NCBI RefSeq assembly: GCF_023273875.1
Contig: NZ_CP096882.1
Location: forward strand, 4,898,001 to 4,962,000
DNA: 64,000 nucleotides
Reading direction: 5' to 3'
Origin: Pseudarthrobacter sp. SSS035
Lineage (GTDB): Bacteria; Actinomycetota; Actinomycetes; Actinomycetales; Micrococcaceae
The translations under genes were made by a program, and so were the position numbers. Shown here piece by piece: positions 43,081 through 51,962 of this stretch. The stretch's first letter is position 1. Every line of letters begins with the position of its first letter. Under the pieces are notes generated by a model that ran no database searches, was not told where the DNA came from, and worked only from the letters and a program-made list of their open reading frames with translations.

Positions 43081-44894
43081 GAGACTGCTGAATTAGTCGC
43101 GGGTAGGCGCGTCGGCTGGATTCATAGCCCTGGTGGTTAAGACTGGTCTTATGCAGGGACGCGAGGGCACGCAACGCGGGTATTTGGATGTGGAGGCGTT
43201 GGCCGGTGAGTTGTTGGCTCCGGGCAGCGTCTTTGCTTTTCTGGCCAGGCATCGGGGGCGCCTGTTTCCGGATTCGATGATGGAGGACCTCTTTCCGTCG
43301 CGGCGGGGCCGGGCTTCGGTTCCGGCGCCGGTCATCGGCTCGGTGCTGGTGTTGCAGGCACTGCAGGGCCTCTCTGATCGGGAAACCGCCGAGGCTTTGA
43401 CCTTCGATCTACGCTGGAAGGCCGCGTGTGGATACGGGTTGACTGATACCGCGTTCCACCCGAGCACGCTGACGTACTGGCGACGGCGTCTGGCCGGGTC
43501 GGGAAACCCGCACCGGATCATGGAGGCCATCGCCGAGGTCGTGGCGGAAACCGGGATCCTGAAAGGCAAGCGCCGCCGGGCGGTGGATTCAACGGTCCTG
43601 GACGACGCTGTCGCGAGACAGGACACGATCACGCAACTGATCGCGGGGATCCGCCGCTTTGGCCGTGATGTCCCTGACGGCCAGAAGCTGGTGAGCACCC
43701 GCGCCACGGGGTATGACTACACGCGCACGGGCAAACCGGACATTGACTGGGACGACCAGGATGCCAAGGACGGGCTGGTTTCGGCGCTGGTCACCGACGC
43801 CCTGGCGCTGCTGGCCGCGGTCGATCCCGAGACCTTGGACGGCAAAGCGGCCGATGCGTACGCGCTGCTGGCACTCGTCGCCGGGCAGGACGTGGAACCG
43901 GCCGAGGACTCGGACGGGACCGACGGACGGTGGCGTATCGCCCGCAAGGTCGCCCCGGACCGGATGATCTCTACCGTGGACCCGGACACCCGGCACGCGC
44001 ATAAGACCCAGTCCCGCCAGCAAGACGGATTCAAAGCACACATTGTCATCGAGCCCGACACCGGGCTGATCACCGCAGCAGAGCTGACCAAGGCCTCGGG
44101 GCCCGAGAACAGCGACGGGACTGTCGGTGCCCGGCTTATCGGCATGGATCCCACAATCGCCGGCACCAGCGTCGACGTCCTGGCCGACTCGGCCTACGGT
44201 TCCGGGGAAATGCTTGCCGCTCTCGCCCGCACCGCGCACACCCCAGTGATCAAACCATGGCCGCTGCGCCCAGCCGTCGAAGGCGGATTCACCCTCGATG
44301 ACTTCACCGTCGATGAGGCCGCCGGGACCGTGACCTGCCCGCACAACATCAGCCGCGCCATCACGGCCAAACGGCGGGTCACGTTCGGTGCCGCCTGCAC
44401 CGGCTGCCCCTTCAGGGCACGGTGCACCACCTCGGGACAGGGACGCAAGCTCGTCCTCCACGAACACGATCCATTGCAACGCGAACACCGTCGCCGCGCT
44501 GCGGATCCAGCCTTCAGGGATGCTTACCGCACGCACCGGCCGATGGTCGAACGGTCCATCGCATGGCTGACCCGCGGCAACCGCCGCGTTCCCCACCGCG
44601 GCATCAAACGGAACAACGCCTGGCTGCAACTACGGATCGCAGGACTCAACCTCCGACGGATGCTCGCCCTCGGACTGACAGAGAACGAGGGATCATGGGC
44701 GCTGGGATAATCCACCGCCCGGACCCCGCCGATCAACAAAAACCACTGGATGACGCCCCGGATCCGGGGCAGAATGAACGCAAGCGGGCGGAACGACCCC
44801 GTTGTCGCACCCAAGGGTGCTGACCAGAACACGCCGCTAGACGGCCACTTGGTGGCGTTCCGCCCGCCCCACTACCGCGTTATTCAGCAGCCTC
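43081..44894 (+). mobile_element. IS1182-type insertion sequence, complete
   Basis: A 1,814-bp element. The ends match: GAGACTGCTGAAT at the left and, reading inward from the right, GAGGCTGCTGAAT (12 of 13). It is flanked by CTAG at 43077-43080 and 44895-44898, a 4-bp target duplication that is itself a palindrome. It encodes one transposase. It lies between the stop of the GlcG/HbpS gene and the monooxygenase gene without breaking either. Confidence 0.9.
43151..44710 (+). CDS. IS1182-family transposase
   Basis: About 519 residues from ATG 43151. The N-terminal region FLARHRGRLFPDSMMEDLFPSRRGR-type and GLSDRETAEALTFDLRWKAACG are the usual DNA-binding part of IS1182-type transposases. The catalytic DDE set is likely RRAVDSTVLDD, VDVLADSAYGSGE, and RPMVERSIAWL. 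A Cys cluster CTGCPFRARC lies before the last motif. The enzyme appears intact. A GTG at 43133 is an alternative start. Confidence 0.9.
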   Translation: MQGREGTQRGYLDVEALAGELLAPGSVFAFLARHRGRLFPDSMMEDLFPSRRGRASVPAPVIGSVLVLQALQGLSDRETAEALTFDLRWKAACGYGLTDTAFHPSTLTYWRRRLAGSGNPHRIMEAIAEVVAETGILKGKRRRAVDSTVLDDAVARQDTITQLIAGIRRFGRDVPDGQKLVSTRATGYDYTRTGKPDIDWDDQDAKDGLVSALVTDALALLAAVDPETLDGKAADAYALLALVAGQDVEPAEDSDGTDGRWRIARKVAPDRMISTVDPDTRHAHKTQSRQQDGFKAHIVIEPDTGLITAAELTKASGPENSDGTVGARLIGMDPTIAGTSVDVLADSAYGSGEMLAALARTAHTPVIKPWPLRPAVEGGFTLDDFTVDEAAGTVTCPHNISRAITAKRRVTFGAACTGCPFRARCTTSGQGRKLVLHEHDPLQREHRRRAADPAFRDAYRTHRPMVERSIAWLTRGNRRVPHRGIKRNNAWLQLRIAGLNLRRMLALGLTENEGSWALG

Positions 44895-45395
44895 CTAGCT
44901 CGCCGTCCGCGCACGACGGGGAACGGGCGGCACGGAGGATGCGATGGCGGATTCGGACGAATTGTCGGTCCTGGCGCCGGCCTCGGCCACTGACCGATCC
45001 TGCTCCACGGTTCCCCCGGAGACCCCAATGGCACCTATCATTTGCCGGCCGCGCAATATCGGAATTCCTCCGCCGATAACGCTGAGGCGTTCCGTCTTGG
45101 TCAGGCCAACCGCCAGGACAGGGTTACCTTCCAGTACCTCCGCCCACTCGTGCGTGGGCTTGCCGCCGAAGGCGGCCACAGAGAAAGCCTTGTCCTGGGA
45201 CAGCTGGATCGAAATCAACGGCGCGTCGCCCGTGCGGGCAAAGGACAACAACCAACCGGACCGGTCGACGACGGCGATGCAGACGGAAATCTGCAAATTC
45301 TTGGCGTGTTGCTCCGCCCTCTCCAGTACGGCATGGGCTCCGTCCAGGGTCAGCGTGCGGTGCATTTCTTGGATGGGTTCGTCTGATGGAGTCAT
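44895..45395 (-). CDS. GlcG/HbpS family protein
   Basis: About 166 residues from ATG 45395, which overlaps the permease stop (ATGA). Features of the GlcG/HbpS fold: ISVCIAVVDRSGWLLSFARTGDAPLISIQLSQDKAFSVAAFGG and IGGGIPILRGRQMIGAIGVSGGTVEQD. Family members bind haem or cobalamin or are small structural proteins in catabolic operons. Its stop codon TAG lies inside the IS target site, and the gene is complete. The last 35 residues are a disordered tail. Confidence 0.8.
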   Translation of the reverse strand: MTPSDEPIQEMHRTLTLDGAHAVLERAEQHAKNLQISVCIAVVDRSGWLLSFARTGDAPLISIQLSQDKAFSVAAFGGKPTHEWAEVLEGNPVLAVGLTKTERLSVIGGGIPILRGRQMIGAIGVSGGTVEQDRSVAEAGARTDNSSESAIASSVPPVPRRARTAS

Positions 45396-46516
45396 GAGAT
45401 GACGAACAACAGAATGGTGCCCAGCAGCAGGGACGCATACAGCGGTATCCCCTTCCAGACCCTGCGATCCGGCCCGGAGCTGGCCTGGCGCCTGTTCAGG
45501 GCGACGACGACGATGACGATAAGTCCGGTGACCATGAGGTTGGTCCAAGGATTGACGTTGAGCAAATTCAGGAGGTTGGAAACCAAGGCAATGATCAGCA
45601 CGCCCACGTAGGTGCCGACAATCGAGCCTTTACCTCCGGAAAGCAGTGCGCCGCCGACCACGACCGCGGCGATGGCGGAGAGCTCGTAGCCACTGGCAAA
45701 GTTGGGGTCTGCGGTATTCAGCTGCGCCATTCCCAGGACACCGGCCAATCCGGCCAGGAGGCCGCTGCAGACGTACACGCCGACCCGGTACAGGCGGACA
45801 TTGATGCCGTTGCCGAAGGCGGCTTCTTCGTTTCCCCCGATAGCGTAAAGGTTCCGGCCGAAAACCGTTCGGCTCAGGGTCAGTTGGGCGACAACCGCAA
45901 CCCCCACCATGATGATGATCGGGACCGGGACGGGCCCGACCGTGCCCGTCGACAGGGTGGCAAGGCCTTCAGTGGTTAGGTACAGGGGTTGGGCGTTGGT
46001 CAATTGAAAGGCGACGCCGCGGGCAATCGTCAGGGTTGCCAACGTCACGATGAATGGTTGAAGCCCCGCGGTTGTGACTCCCAGCCCATTGATGAGCCCG
46101 AAGAACGCCCCGGCCAGAAGGCTCGCGACAACGACTCCGGCCAGGCCAAAACTCTGGAACTGGGCACCGATCACCGCCGACGCCGCAGCGACCGAGGCTA
46201 CCGACAGGTCGATTCCTCCACCGCCGGAGAGCACGACGAGGGCTTGGCCCACGGCGAGAAGACCCAGCACTGCTGAGAGACGGAGAACGTTGGAGAAATT
46301 GGTGGCAGTTAAAAACGCGGGGGAGAGGATGGTGCCCGCCACGATCAGCAGGAGGAGCGCCGGGAGCATGCCTGAGGACCCGAGCAAGCCCTTGGCCACG
46401 TTGCGGAAGGGGACCCGACCGGATGATAGGGGTCCAGGAGGCCTGTCCCGGGGACCGGTGGGGGAGACCACAGCGTCGCTGCTGCCCCCCTGGACTGCAT
46501 TGTTGGTAGTGGTCAT
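45392..46516 (-). CDS. ABC transporter permease, RbsC-type
   Basis: A 374-residue membrane protein with about nine or ten hydrophobic segments and the sugar-permease patterns VGQALVVLSGGGGIDLSV, IYAIGGNEEAA (in the EAA-like loop) and a YELSAIAAVVVGGALLSGGKGSIVGT segment. It forms the membrane channel of a class 2 carbohydrate-type importer with the ATPase gene upstream and the binding lipoprotein. Start ATG 46516; it overlaps the ATPase gene by 4 bases. Confidence 0.9.
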   Translation of the reverse strand: MTTTNNAVQGGSSDAVVSPTGPRDRPPGPLSSGRVPFRNVAKGLLGSSGMLPALLLLIVAGTILSPAFLTATNFSNVLRLSAVLGLLAVGQALVVLSGGGGIDLSVASVAAASAVIGAQFQSFGLAGVVVASLLAGAFFGLINGLGVTTAGLQPFIVTLATLTIARGVAFQLTNAQPLYLTTEGLATLSTGTVGPVPVPIIIMVGVAVVAQLTLSRTVFGRNLYAIGGNEEAAFGNGINVRLYRVGVYVCSGLLAGLAGVLGMAQLNTADPNFASGYELSAIAAVVVGGALLSGGKGSIVGTYVGVLIIALVSNLLNLLNVNPWTNLMVTGLIVIVVVALNRRQASSGPDRRVWKGIPLYASLLLGTILLFVIS

Positions 46517-48099
46517 GGTGTTTGACTTCCCATCGCAAGTTCGAGGATCGATTCCTCAGTGGCTGTGGCGGATTGGACTTCCCCGACCAGACGTCCGGCC
46601 CGCATGACAAGAATCCGGTCACAAATCCCCAGCAGCTCCGGCAGCTCAGAGGAAATGACCAGTACGGCAGCGCCCGCATCGGTGAGAGCACCGATTTGAC
46701 GGTAAATATCGGCTTTGGCGCCGACATCGATGCCACGGGTTGGTTCGTCCAGGATGTAGATCCGGGGCTTCGCGGCGAGCCAGCGGGCCAGAATGACTTT
46801 TTGCTGATTGCCGCCCGAAAGCTGGCTCACGGGCACTGTCACGCTGGAGGCCTTGACGCCAATTTCGTCACTGACCTTCAGCGCGTACGCACGCAGCCGC
46901 CGTTGAGAGATGAAGCGGCAGCGGGACAGCTTGCGCAGGAAAGGCAGGACGATGTTGTCCGAGATGGAAAAGTCCAGGACGAGGCCTTGGGCCTTACGTT
47001 CCTCAGGGACTAGAGCCAAGCCGGCGTCAATGGCGTCGCGGGGCGACCTGATCGACACCAGTTTCCCGTTGACCTTGATGGTCCCTGCCGAGACCCGGTC
47101 TATTCCGAAAATGCCGCGCGCCACTTCGGTTCGTCCGGCGCCCATGAGTCCTGCAAGCCCGACGATCTCGCCTTTGTGCACATCGAAATTGATGTCCGTG
47201 AAATCACCGTGTTTCGTCAGGCCTGTCACTGAAAGCGCCACGTCGCGCCCGACCTCATGGTGGGATCTGGTATCGAAGAAGCGTTCGATGGTACGTCCGA
47301 CCATGGACCGCACCAGTTGCTGCTCGCTGGTGCCTTTGGCCGGTACCCGGTCGACAACTCTTCCATCCCGCAGGATGGTAATGGTGTCGGCGATCCGGGC
47401 CAGCTCCGGAAGCCGGTGGCTCACATACAGCAACGCGGCGCCGTCGGCCCTTAGCCTTGACATAACCCCGAAGAGTCTTTCGATTTCCGGGCCGGTTAGC
47501 GCCGCGGTCGGCTCGTCGAAAATGAAAAGTTTTCCCTCCATCGCCATTCCACGGGCGATCATGACCATTTGCTGGATGGCCGGTCGATGGGTCCGCAGGG
47601 GTGACTTAGGGTCGATGTGGACACCGAGCCTCCCGAGGAGTTCCTCTGCCTGCCGGAGCAGGGATCTCTGGCGTACGAATGGGCCGAGGCTGGGCAACGA
47701 ACCCAGGAAGATGTTTTCCGCAACGGAGCGGTCGCCGGCGAAGGTGAGTTCCTGCGGCACCATGCTGATTCCGAGACGGCGGGCGTGGGCGGGGGATCGC
47801 AGCGGTTGTTCTGCTCCCGCCAGCAGCAGCTTTCCCTCGTCCGGGGGATGAACGCCTGCGATGACTTTTAGCAGCGTTGACTTGCCGGCGCCGTTTTCTC
47901 CCAGCAGCGCGTGGCATTGGCCGCCGAACAGATCCAGGTCCACTCCGGTCAGCGCCTGGACGCCTGGGAAATGTTTGGAAACGCCGCGGAGGGAGGCGAA
48001 CGGTGTCCCTTGCGCGCCCGGGCCTGTGATGGTCGGGGCCCTGGAACCGCTTCCGGCACGCCGGGGTACGGGGACTTCGGTGGTTGATGCGGTGTCCAT
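46513..48099 (-). CDS. Sugar-type ABC transporter ATPase with two ATP-binding domains
   Basis: A 528-residue fusion of two nucleotide-binding domains, as in RbsA/MglA. The first has Walker A GENGAGKSTLLK and a Walker B with LFIFDEPTAALTG; the second has the modified loop GLMGAGRTEVARG and LSGGNQQKVILARWLA with IYILDEPTRGID. This is the usual asymmetry of such ATPases. It drives import by the RbsC-type permease. The gap to the GMC gene is 3 bases, consistent with one operon. Confidence 0.9.
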   Translation of the reverse strand: MDTASTTEVPVPRRAGSGSRAPTITGPGAQGTPFASLRGVSKHFPGVQALTGVDLDLFGGQCHALLGENGAGKSTLLKVIAGVHPPDEGKLLLAGAEQPLRSPAHARRLGISMVPQELTFAGDRSVAENIFLGSLPSLGPFVRQRSLLRQAEELLGRLGVHIDPKSPLRTHRPAIQQMVMIARGMAMEGKLFIFDEPTAALTGPEIERLFGVMSRLRADGAALLYVSHRLPELARIADTITILRDGRVVDRVPAKGTSEQQLVRSMVGRTIERFFDTRSHHEVGRDVALSVTGLTKHGDFTDINFDVHKGEIVGLAGLMGAGRTEVARGIFGIDRVSAGTIKVNGKLVSIRSPRDAIDAGLALVPEERKAQGLVLDFSISDNIVLPFLRKLSRCRFISQRRLRAYALKVSDEIGVKASSVTVPVSQLSGGNQQKVILARWLAAKPRIYILDEPTRGIDVGAKADIYRQIGALTDAGAAVLVISSELPELLGICDRILVMRAGRLVGEVQSATATEESILELAMGSQTP

Positions 48100-48102
48100 G
48101 GC

Positions 48103-49764
48103 TTAGCCTGCCAGCTCGATGTGGTTCACCGGGGTGGTGCGCTGGCTGAGGATCTGGGCATGGTTGGCTTTGATGTACTCTGCGCAACGGACCGCGACGG
48201 CCTGCAGAGTGCTGGTCGGATTAACCGCGGCGCTGGTCGGCAGCGAGCTCCCGTCGGCGATGAAGAGGTTGGGCACGTCCCAGGTCTGGTTGAATCTGTT
48301 GGTCGTGGAGTCCTCTGGGGTGTTGCCCATCCGGCAGGTTCCCATCAGGTGCCAGCCCGGCTGTGGGAAGTCCACACCGCCGCTGCCGCTGGAGGAGGAA
48401 TCGACAAGGCCTCCGCTGGCCTGGGCGGCCTCCCGGGCACGTTCCCGCCCGAATGCCAGAAGCCGGCGGTCATTCTCGTGCAGCTCGTAGTTCACATGGA
48501 CGCCCGGCAGCCCGTCGGAGTCGGTGATGGAGGTGTCAAGGGTGACTCTGTTGGTGGCCACCGGCAGGTCTTCTCCCTGAATGTAGACCAGCAGGTGATT
48601 GCCGAAGTGCCGGTTGAAGAATTCACGGTGTTTCGAGCCCCAGGGAGCCGTGTTCCCGCTGTTGGCGCCCAGCGCCGCATGTGCGGCCCCTGAGGAGCGG
48701 CCGACCTGGATGGAGAATCCGTTGACGAAGCCCCGGTTCGGGTCTGAGTGGTAGAACTCCTGGCTGTAGAGGACCGCCGCTTCCGGTGCTTTGAAACCTT
48801 CGGTGGGCTCCTCGAACCAGAAGTCCTCGAACGCCCATGCGTGGTACATCAGGTGCTTGCCGACAAGGCCGTTGCTGTTGGCCAGGCCGTCGGGATGCCC
48901 GGCTTGGGCCGACATGAGCAGCAGCCGCGGGGTTCCGACTCCGTTTGCGCACACGACGACCATTTTGGCTTTCACCTGGTGACGCGCGCCCGTGTTGCGG
49001 TCGATGTAGATCGCGCCGGTGGCTTTGCCGCCTGCGGTGGTGATCTGCTCGACCCGGGCGCTGGTCCGCAGGTCCACTCCATTGTGCAGGGCCTTGGGCC
49101 AGTATGTGATGTCCGGGGTTGCGATGGAGTGCCGGGGGCAGCCGGCGAGGCAGGGCCCGCAGGCGTTGCAGGCCAGCCTGCCCTCCTTGGGCCGGGTCAG
49201 GATAGCGTGGTCGGCGGGCCACCAGTGCCAGCCGAGCTTCTCGAAGGCCTTGGACATGCGCAGCCCGACCTTGCCCGGTGCGACGGCGGGTCCCCATCCT
49301 TCAGGGCGGCCGGGATTGCCCGGGTCTCCCACCTGACGCGCTACCCCGATCTCGGCGTCGTTGATGGTGTAGTACGGTTCCAAATCCTCATACGAGATTG
49401 GCCAGTCGATGGTGCCCTCCAGGCCATGCTCTGTCCCGCGGCGGAAATCTACCGGCTTGAAGCGAGGCCAGGCGCCGGCGTAGATCTGGGCCGAGCCGCC
49501 GACGGCGTTGTACATCAGCGGTGGGTTGGCGCCGCTCGACGGATAGTCCTCCGCTCCGCGGCGGACGTTGGGATCATGGCTCCAGGCGCGGCGCTTTTCA
49601 AGCTCCCATTCCCGGGACATGTGCGGGCGATCCATCGGATGGATCCAGTCGCCCTGCTCCAGGCAGATCACTTTGATCCCGCCGTCGCTGAGCCGTTTCG
49701 AAATCGCCCCGCCTCCCGCGCCGGCGCCGATCACCAGAACATCCGCCTCATCGATCCTGTTCAT
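48103..49764 (-). CDS. GMC family FAD oxidoreductase
   Basis: About 553 residues from ATG 49764, with AAGGAGG upstream. The FAD motif is VLVIGAGAGGGAISKRL; a Cys-rich loop CNACGPCLAGCPRHS may bind an iron-sulfur cluster or shape the site; the GMC C-terminus contains WHLMGTCRMG and NPTSTLQAVAVRCAEYI. Members oxidise alcohol groups of sugars and other compounds. The partner subunit gene lies directly upstream with a 4-base overlap, so the pair likely forms a membrane-linked dehydrogenase such as gluconate- or glucoside-type enzymes. Substrate unknown. Confidence 0.85.
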   Translation of the reverse strand: MNRIDEADVLVIGAGAGGGAISKRLSDGGIKVICLEQGDWIHPMDRPHMSREWELEKRRAWSHDPNVRRGAEDYPSSGANPPLMYNAVGGSAQIYAGAWPRFKPVDFRRGTEHGLEGTIDWPISYEDLEPYYTINDAEIGVARQVGDPGNPGRPEGWGPAVAPGKVGLRMSKAFEKLGWHWWPADHAILTRPKEGRLACNACGPCLAGCPRHSIATPDITYWPKALHNGVDLRTSARVEQITTAGGKATGAIYIDRNTGARHQVKAKMVVVCANGVGTPRLLLMSAQAGHPDGLANSNGLVGKHLMYHAWAFEDFWFEEPTEGFKAPEAAVLYSQEFYHSDPNRGFVNGFSIQVGRSSGAAHAALGANSGNTAPWGSKHREFFNRHFGNHLLVYIQGEDLPVATNRVTLDTSITDSDGLPGVHVNYELHENDRRLLAFGRERAREAAQASGGLVDSSSSGSGGVDFPQPGWHLMGTCRMGNTPEDSTTNRFNQTWDVPNLFIADGSSLPTSAAVNPTSTLQAVAVRCAEYIKANHAQILSQRTTPVNHIELAG

Positions 49765-50339
49765 GGGTGGGAATCCTCCTTGTGGAATGTTGGTTGCGTG
49801 GCCAGCGGCACAACATCTTCGGTGCGCAGGTATGTACCCTGGACTTTGGTGAGGGACTCCGGCGCCCATGGCTCCAGTCCCTCCATATAGCCGGCGGGCT
49901 GTGGTGTCTGGTGGTAATCACGGCCTGCCGGGAGCTGCTCGTTGAGAGCACGTACCACCATCGGATGTGAGTAGTAGCCGAAGTAGACAAGGTCCCGCAG
50001 TACGGTGAAAGCCGCAGGTTCCGATGTCTCGAAGGCAAGAAGTCGCTTTTCTGTGCGTCCGGGATCGGCGTCCAGAAGGTCTTCCCGAAGAGAATCGAGC
50101 CGTACGCGGATTTCCTCCGCCGTAAGCATGGGATACCAATTGGATGCCTCGTCGTCGGGGGTGATGTAGCGGGCAACGAAGCGGGTTATCTCCACGTCAC
50201 TGGGCGCGGGGAAACCATGTCCGGCGGGGATGAGGGCGTCGGCGAACGCGTTGAATACGGCGGTGTGCCGTTCGGAGAACCGGAAGTCCGGGGTTCCGCC
50301 CATTGGGGGCTTCAGGCTCAGGTGGAGAGGTGCTGGCAT
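49761..50339 (-). CDS. Gluconate 2-dehydrogenase subunit 3-like protein
   Basis: About 192 residues from ATG 50339 (AAAGGA precedes). Pattern of the family: FSERHTAVFNAFADALIPAGHGFPAPSDVEITRFVARYI, then LVYFGYYSHPMVVRALN. Such small subunits help the GMC catalytic subunit fold, be exported or bind cofactor. No Tat signal is seen at this start, unlike many gluconate-dehydrogenase gamma subunits, so the enzyme may stay in the cytoplasm. Overlaps the GMC gene by 4 bases. Confidence 0.8.
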   Translation of the reverse strand: MPAPLHLSLKPPMGGTPDFRFSERHTAVFNAFADALIPAGHGFPAPSDVEITRFVARYITPDDEASNWYPMLTAEEIRVRLDSLREDLLDADPGRTEKRLLAFETSEPAAFTVLRDLVYFGYYSHPMVVRALNEQLPAGRDYHQTPQPAGYMEGLEPWAPESLTKVQGTYLRTEDVVPLATQPTFHKEDSHP

Positions 50340-50402
50340 AGCATTGTCCTTTCGTGGGCCGGATGCACGCATGAAGGTAGCTTCGCTGCGGGAGAGTGGA
50401 GA

Positions 50403-50442
50403 GCCGGGGTCGGCAGGACGGTTTCGTCCGGCCGACCCCGGC
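50403..50442 (-). repeat. Long hairpin between binding-protein and dehydrogenase genes
   Basis: GCCGGGGTCGGC (50403-50414) pairs exactly with 50431-50442, and an inner GGACG/CGTCC pair (50416-50420, 50425-50429) extends it. It follows the binding-protein stop on the minus-strand message. Such hairpins commonly protect the message of the binding protein so that it is made in excess. Confidence 0.7.
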
Positions 50443-50492
50443 GGTTATGAACCGGCGGTTTGTACGTTTCGGCGAAAAGCTCGAGTCGTGGC

Positions 50493-51656
50493 TCAGCCCG
50501 GCCATGTCAGTTCGAGCGCTTTAGCAGCCGTCTCCTGAGTGATGACCGGCGGCTGCTCCAGGACCAGTTGCTTTGGAACCTCTTTGCCCGTCAGATGGTA
50601 AACTGCGGCACGGAACGCGACATCGGCATGAACGGGCGTCCAGGGCGAGATGGCCGAGAAAGTACCATCCGTGAGTGCCTGTACTGCCACTTTGCCGTCC
50701 ACTACGGTGAAGTGAGGGATGTCGGTACGCTTGTAGTCGTTGAGTGCCTGTGCGACGCCGAAGCCGATCTCGCTGTACTGCGTGAACCAGCCGTCGATCG
50801 GTTTTCCCTCGTGGGACTGGAGGTAGTCCAGAGCCACTTTGTAGCCACTGCCACGGCTGTAGTCCGTAGGGGCACTGTATTCCACCTTGATATCCGGGTA
50901 TTTCTCCTTCAGGCTCTTCGCCAGCAGGGTCCTCCACAGAATTTGTGGGGAGGAGCCTAGGGCTCCGTCCGTCTCGACAATTGTTCCCTTGCCCCCCAGC
51001 TTCTTGCCGATCGCATCGGCCATGTCGGCGGCAGCCTTCTGATTGTCCAGATAGATCCAGGTACTGTACTTGTCGGTGGCCACGAGCCGCTCCATGCCGA
51101 CCACCACGGCGCCGGAATTGGTCAGCTTTTCGATTTGCGGGGTGAGTGGTGCCACCGAATGCGGCCAGACGAGGTAGGCGTCAGCGCCTTGGGTAGCGCA
51201 TGACTCCAGGTCAGCGACCTGCTTGAGTGGATCGTTGTTGGTGTTGTATGTCAGCAGTTTGACGTTGGGGTGTCTGGCCGCCTCAATCATCACGCTTTCC
51301 TGCTGGCCCACTGCCCATGTGGACCCGGTCAGGGCCTGGGAGAAGCAGAAGGTGTAGGTCTTGTTCGGATCTCCGATCGGGCCATCCGGCAGCGGCAGGA
51401 CGTTTGTATAGGGTAGAGAAACATCGACTCCGGTGACAGGCCCCTTGACGGCCGCGGCATATTTCGGGCCGAATCCAGGAGCGTCCGACGGCGGCAACAA
51501 TTTGCTAACCTCTGACGAAAGCTGTGCTTTGCCTTCAGCATCGCCGGCGGGTGCGGCCCGAAGCGCGGACCCTTGGCCGCATGCTGTGACAAGGGTCAAG
51601 ACCCCGACACAGGCCATGGCGAGTACTCCGGTTCGGGGACGTCTTTGTCTTCCCAT
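50493..51656 (-). CDS. ABC transporter substrate-binding lipoprotein
   Basis: A 387-residue protein with a lipoprotein signal (basic start, hydrophobic stretch, lipobox VTAC near residue 26) and a type I periplasmic-binding-protein fold of the ribose-binding type: FCFSQALTGSTWAVGQQESVMIEAA, LESCATQGADAYLVWP, TIVETDGALGSSP and DGWFTQYSEIGFGVAQAL. It is anchored outside and delivers substrate to the permease. First gene of the minus-strand transport operon; the gene for the regulator is divergent, with operator-like dyads between them. Confidence 0.9.
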   Translation of the reverse strand: MGRQRRPRTGVLAMACVGVLTLVTACGQGSALRAAPAGDAEGKAQLSSEVSKLLPPSDAPGFGPKYAAAVKGPVTGVDVSLPYTNVLPLPDGPIGDPNKTYTFCFSQALTGSTWAVGQQESVMIEAARHPNVKLLTYNTNNDPLKQVADLESCATQGADAYLVWPHSVAPLTPQIEKLTNSGAVVVGMERLVATDKYSTWIYLDNQKAAADMADAIGKKLGGKGTIVETDGALGSSPQILWRTLLAKSLKEKYPDIKVEYSAPTDYSRGSGYKVALDYLQSHEGKPIDGWFTQYSEIGFGVAQALNDYKRTDIPHFTVVDGKVAVQALTDGTFSAISPWTPVHADVAFRAAVYHLTGKEVPKQLVLEQPPVITQETAAKALELTWPG

Positions 51657-51729
51657 CTATTCCTCCAAGTGATTTCGATCACGTTCGTGTGACAATGAAG
51701 AATCTAGGTTCTGCCCGGGAATGATTACT

Positions 51730-51744
51730 GTCGCGTTGTGCGAC
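51730..51744. promoter_or_regulatory. GTCGC-N5-GCGAC dyad
   Basis: GTCGCGTTGTGCGAC, perfect 5-bp arms, 74-88 bases upstream of the binding-protein start. Proposed site for the divergent AcoR-type regulator. Confidence 0.6.
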
Positions 51745-51827
51745 GTCTGTGTCCCAATTCGACACGTACGGGACGGCGCGGTGCACGCAAGAGCGGGACG
51801 GCCCGTCGTTGCGAGGACCCGGCAGGT

Positions 51828-51842
51828 GTCTCAAAGTGCGAC
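51828..51842. promoter_or_regulatory. Imperfect GTCGC-type dyad
   Basis: GTCTCAAAGTGCGAC: one mismatch from the perfect dyad, embedded in a longer GTGTC/GACAC symmetry (51826-51844). Second site in the divergent control region. Confidence 0.45.
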
Positions 51843-51962
51843 ACCCTGAGACCATTTCCTCAGGCACGATTAGGAAATGCACATCCGGGGGTGCGCGTCG
51901 ATGTCGCACCCGCGGGATCTGACGCGATCCCGCGAACCACAAAGACGTGGAGGAGTAAAGAA

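Larger units (their letters stand above)
51657..51962. other. Divergent control region of the catabolic locus
   Basis: This 306-base region between the transporter operon and the regulator gene contains two GTCGC-type dyads and a further pair GTGTC-N7-GACAC at 51749-51765. It should hold both promoters; no clear -10/-35 pair stands out by eye. Confidence 0.6.

Noticed and set aside
43589..44629. Minus-strand frame inside the IS element
   Set aside because: Antisense to the intact transposase; IS1182 elements carry a single gene.
44895..45395. Idea that the IS truncated the GlcG/HbpS gene
   Set aside because: Removing the IS and one CTAG copy leaves the same AGC-TAG end, so the stop codon is original.
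48748..49890. Plus-strand frame of 380 codons
   Set aside because: Antisense to the GMC oxidoreductase, which has the expected FAD and C-terminal motifs.
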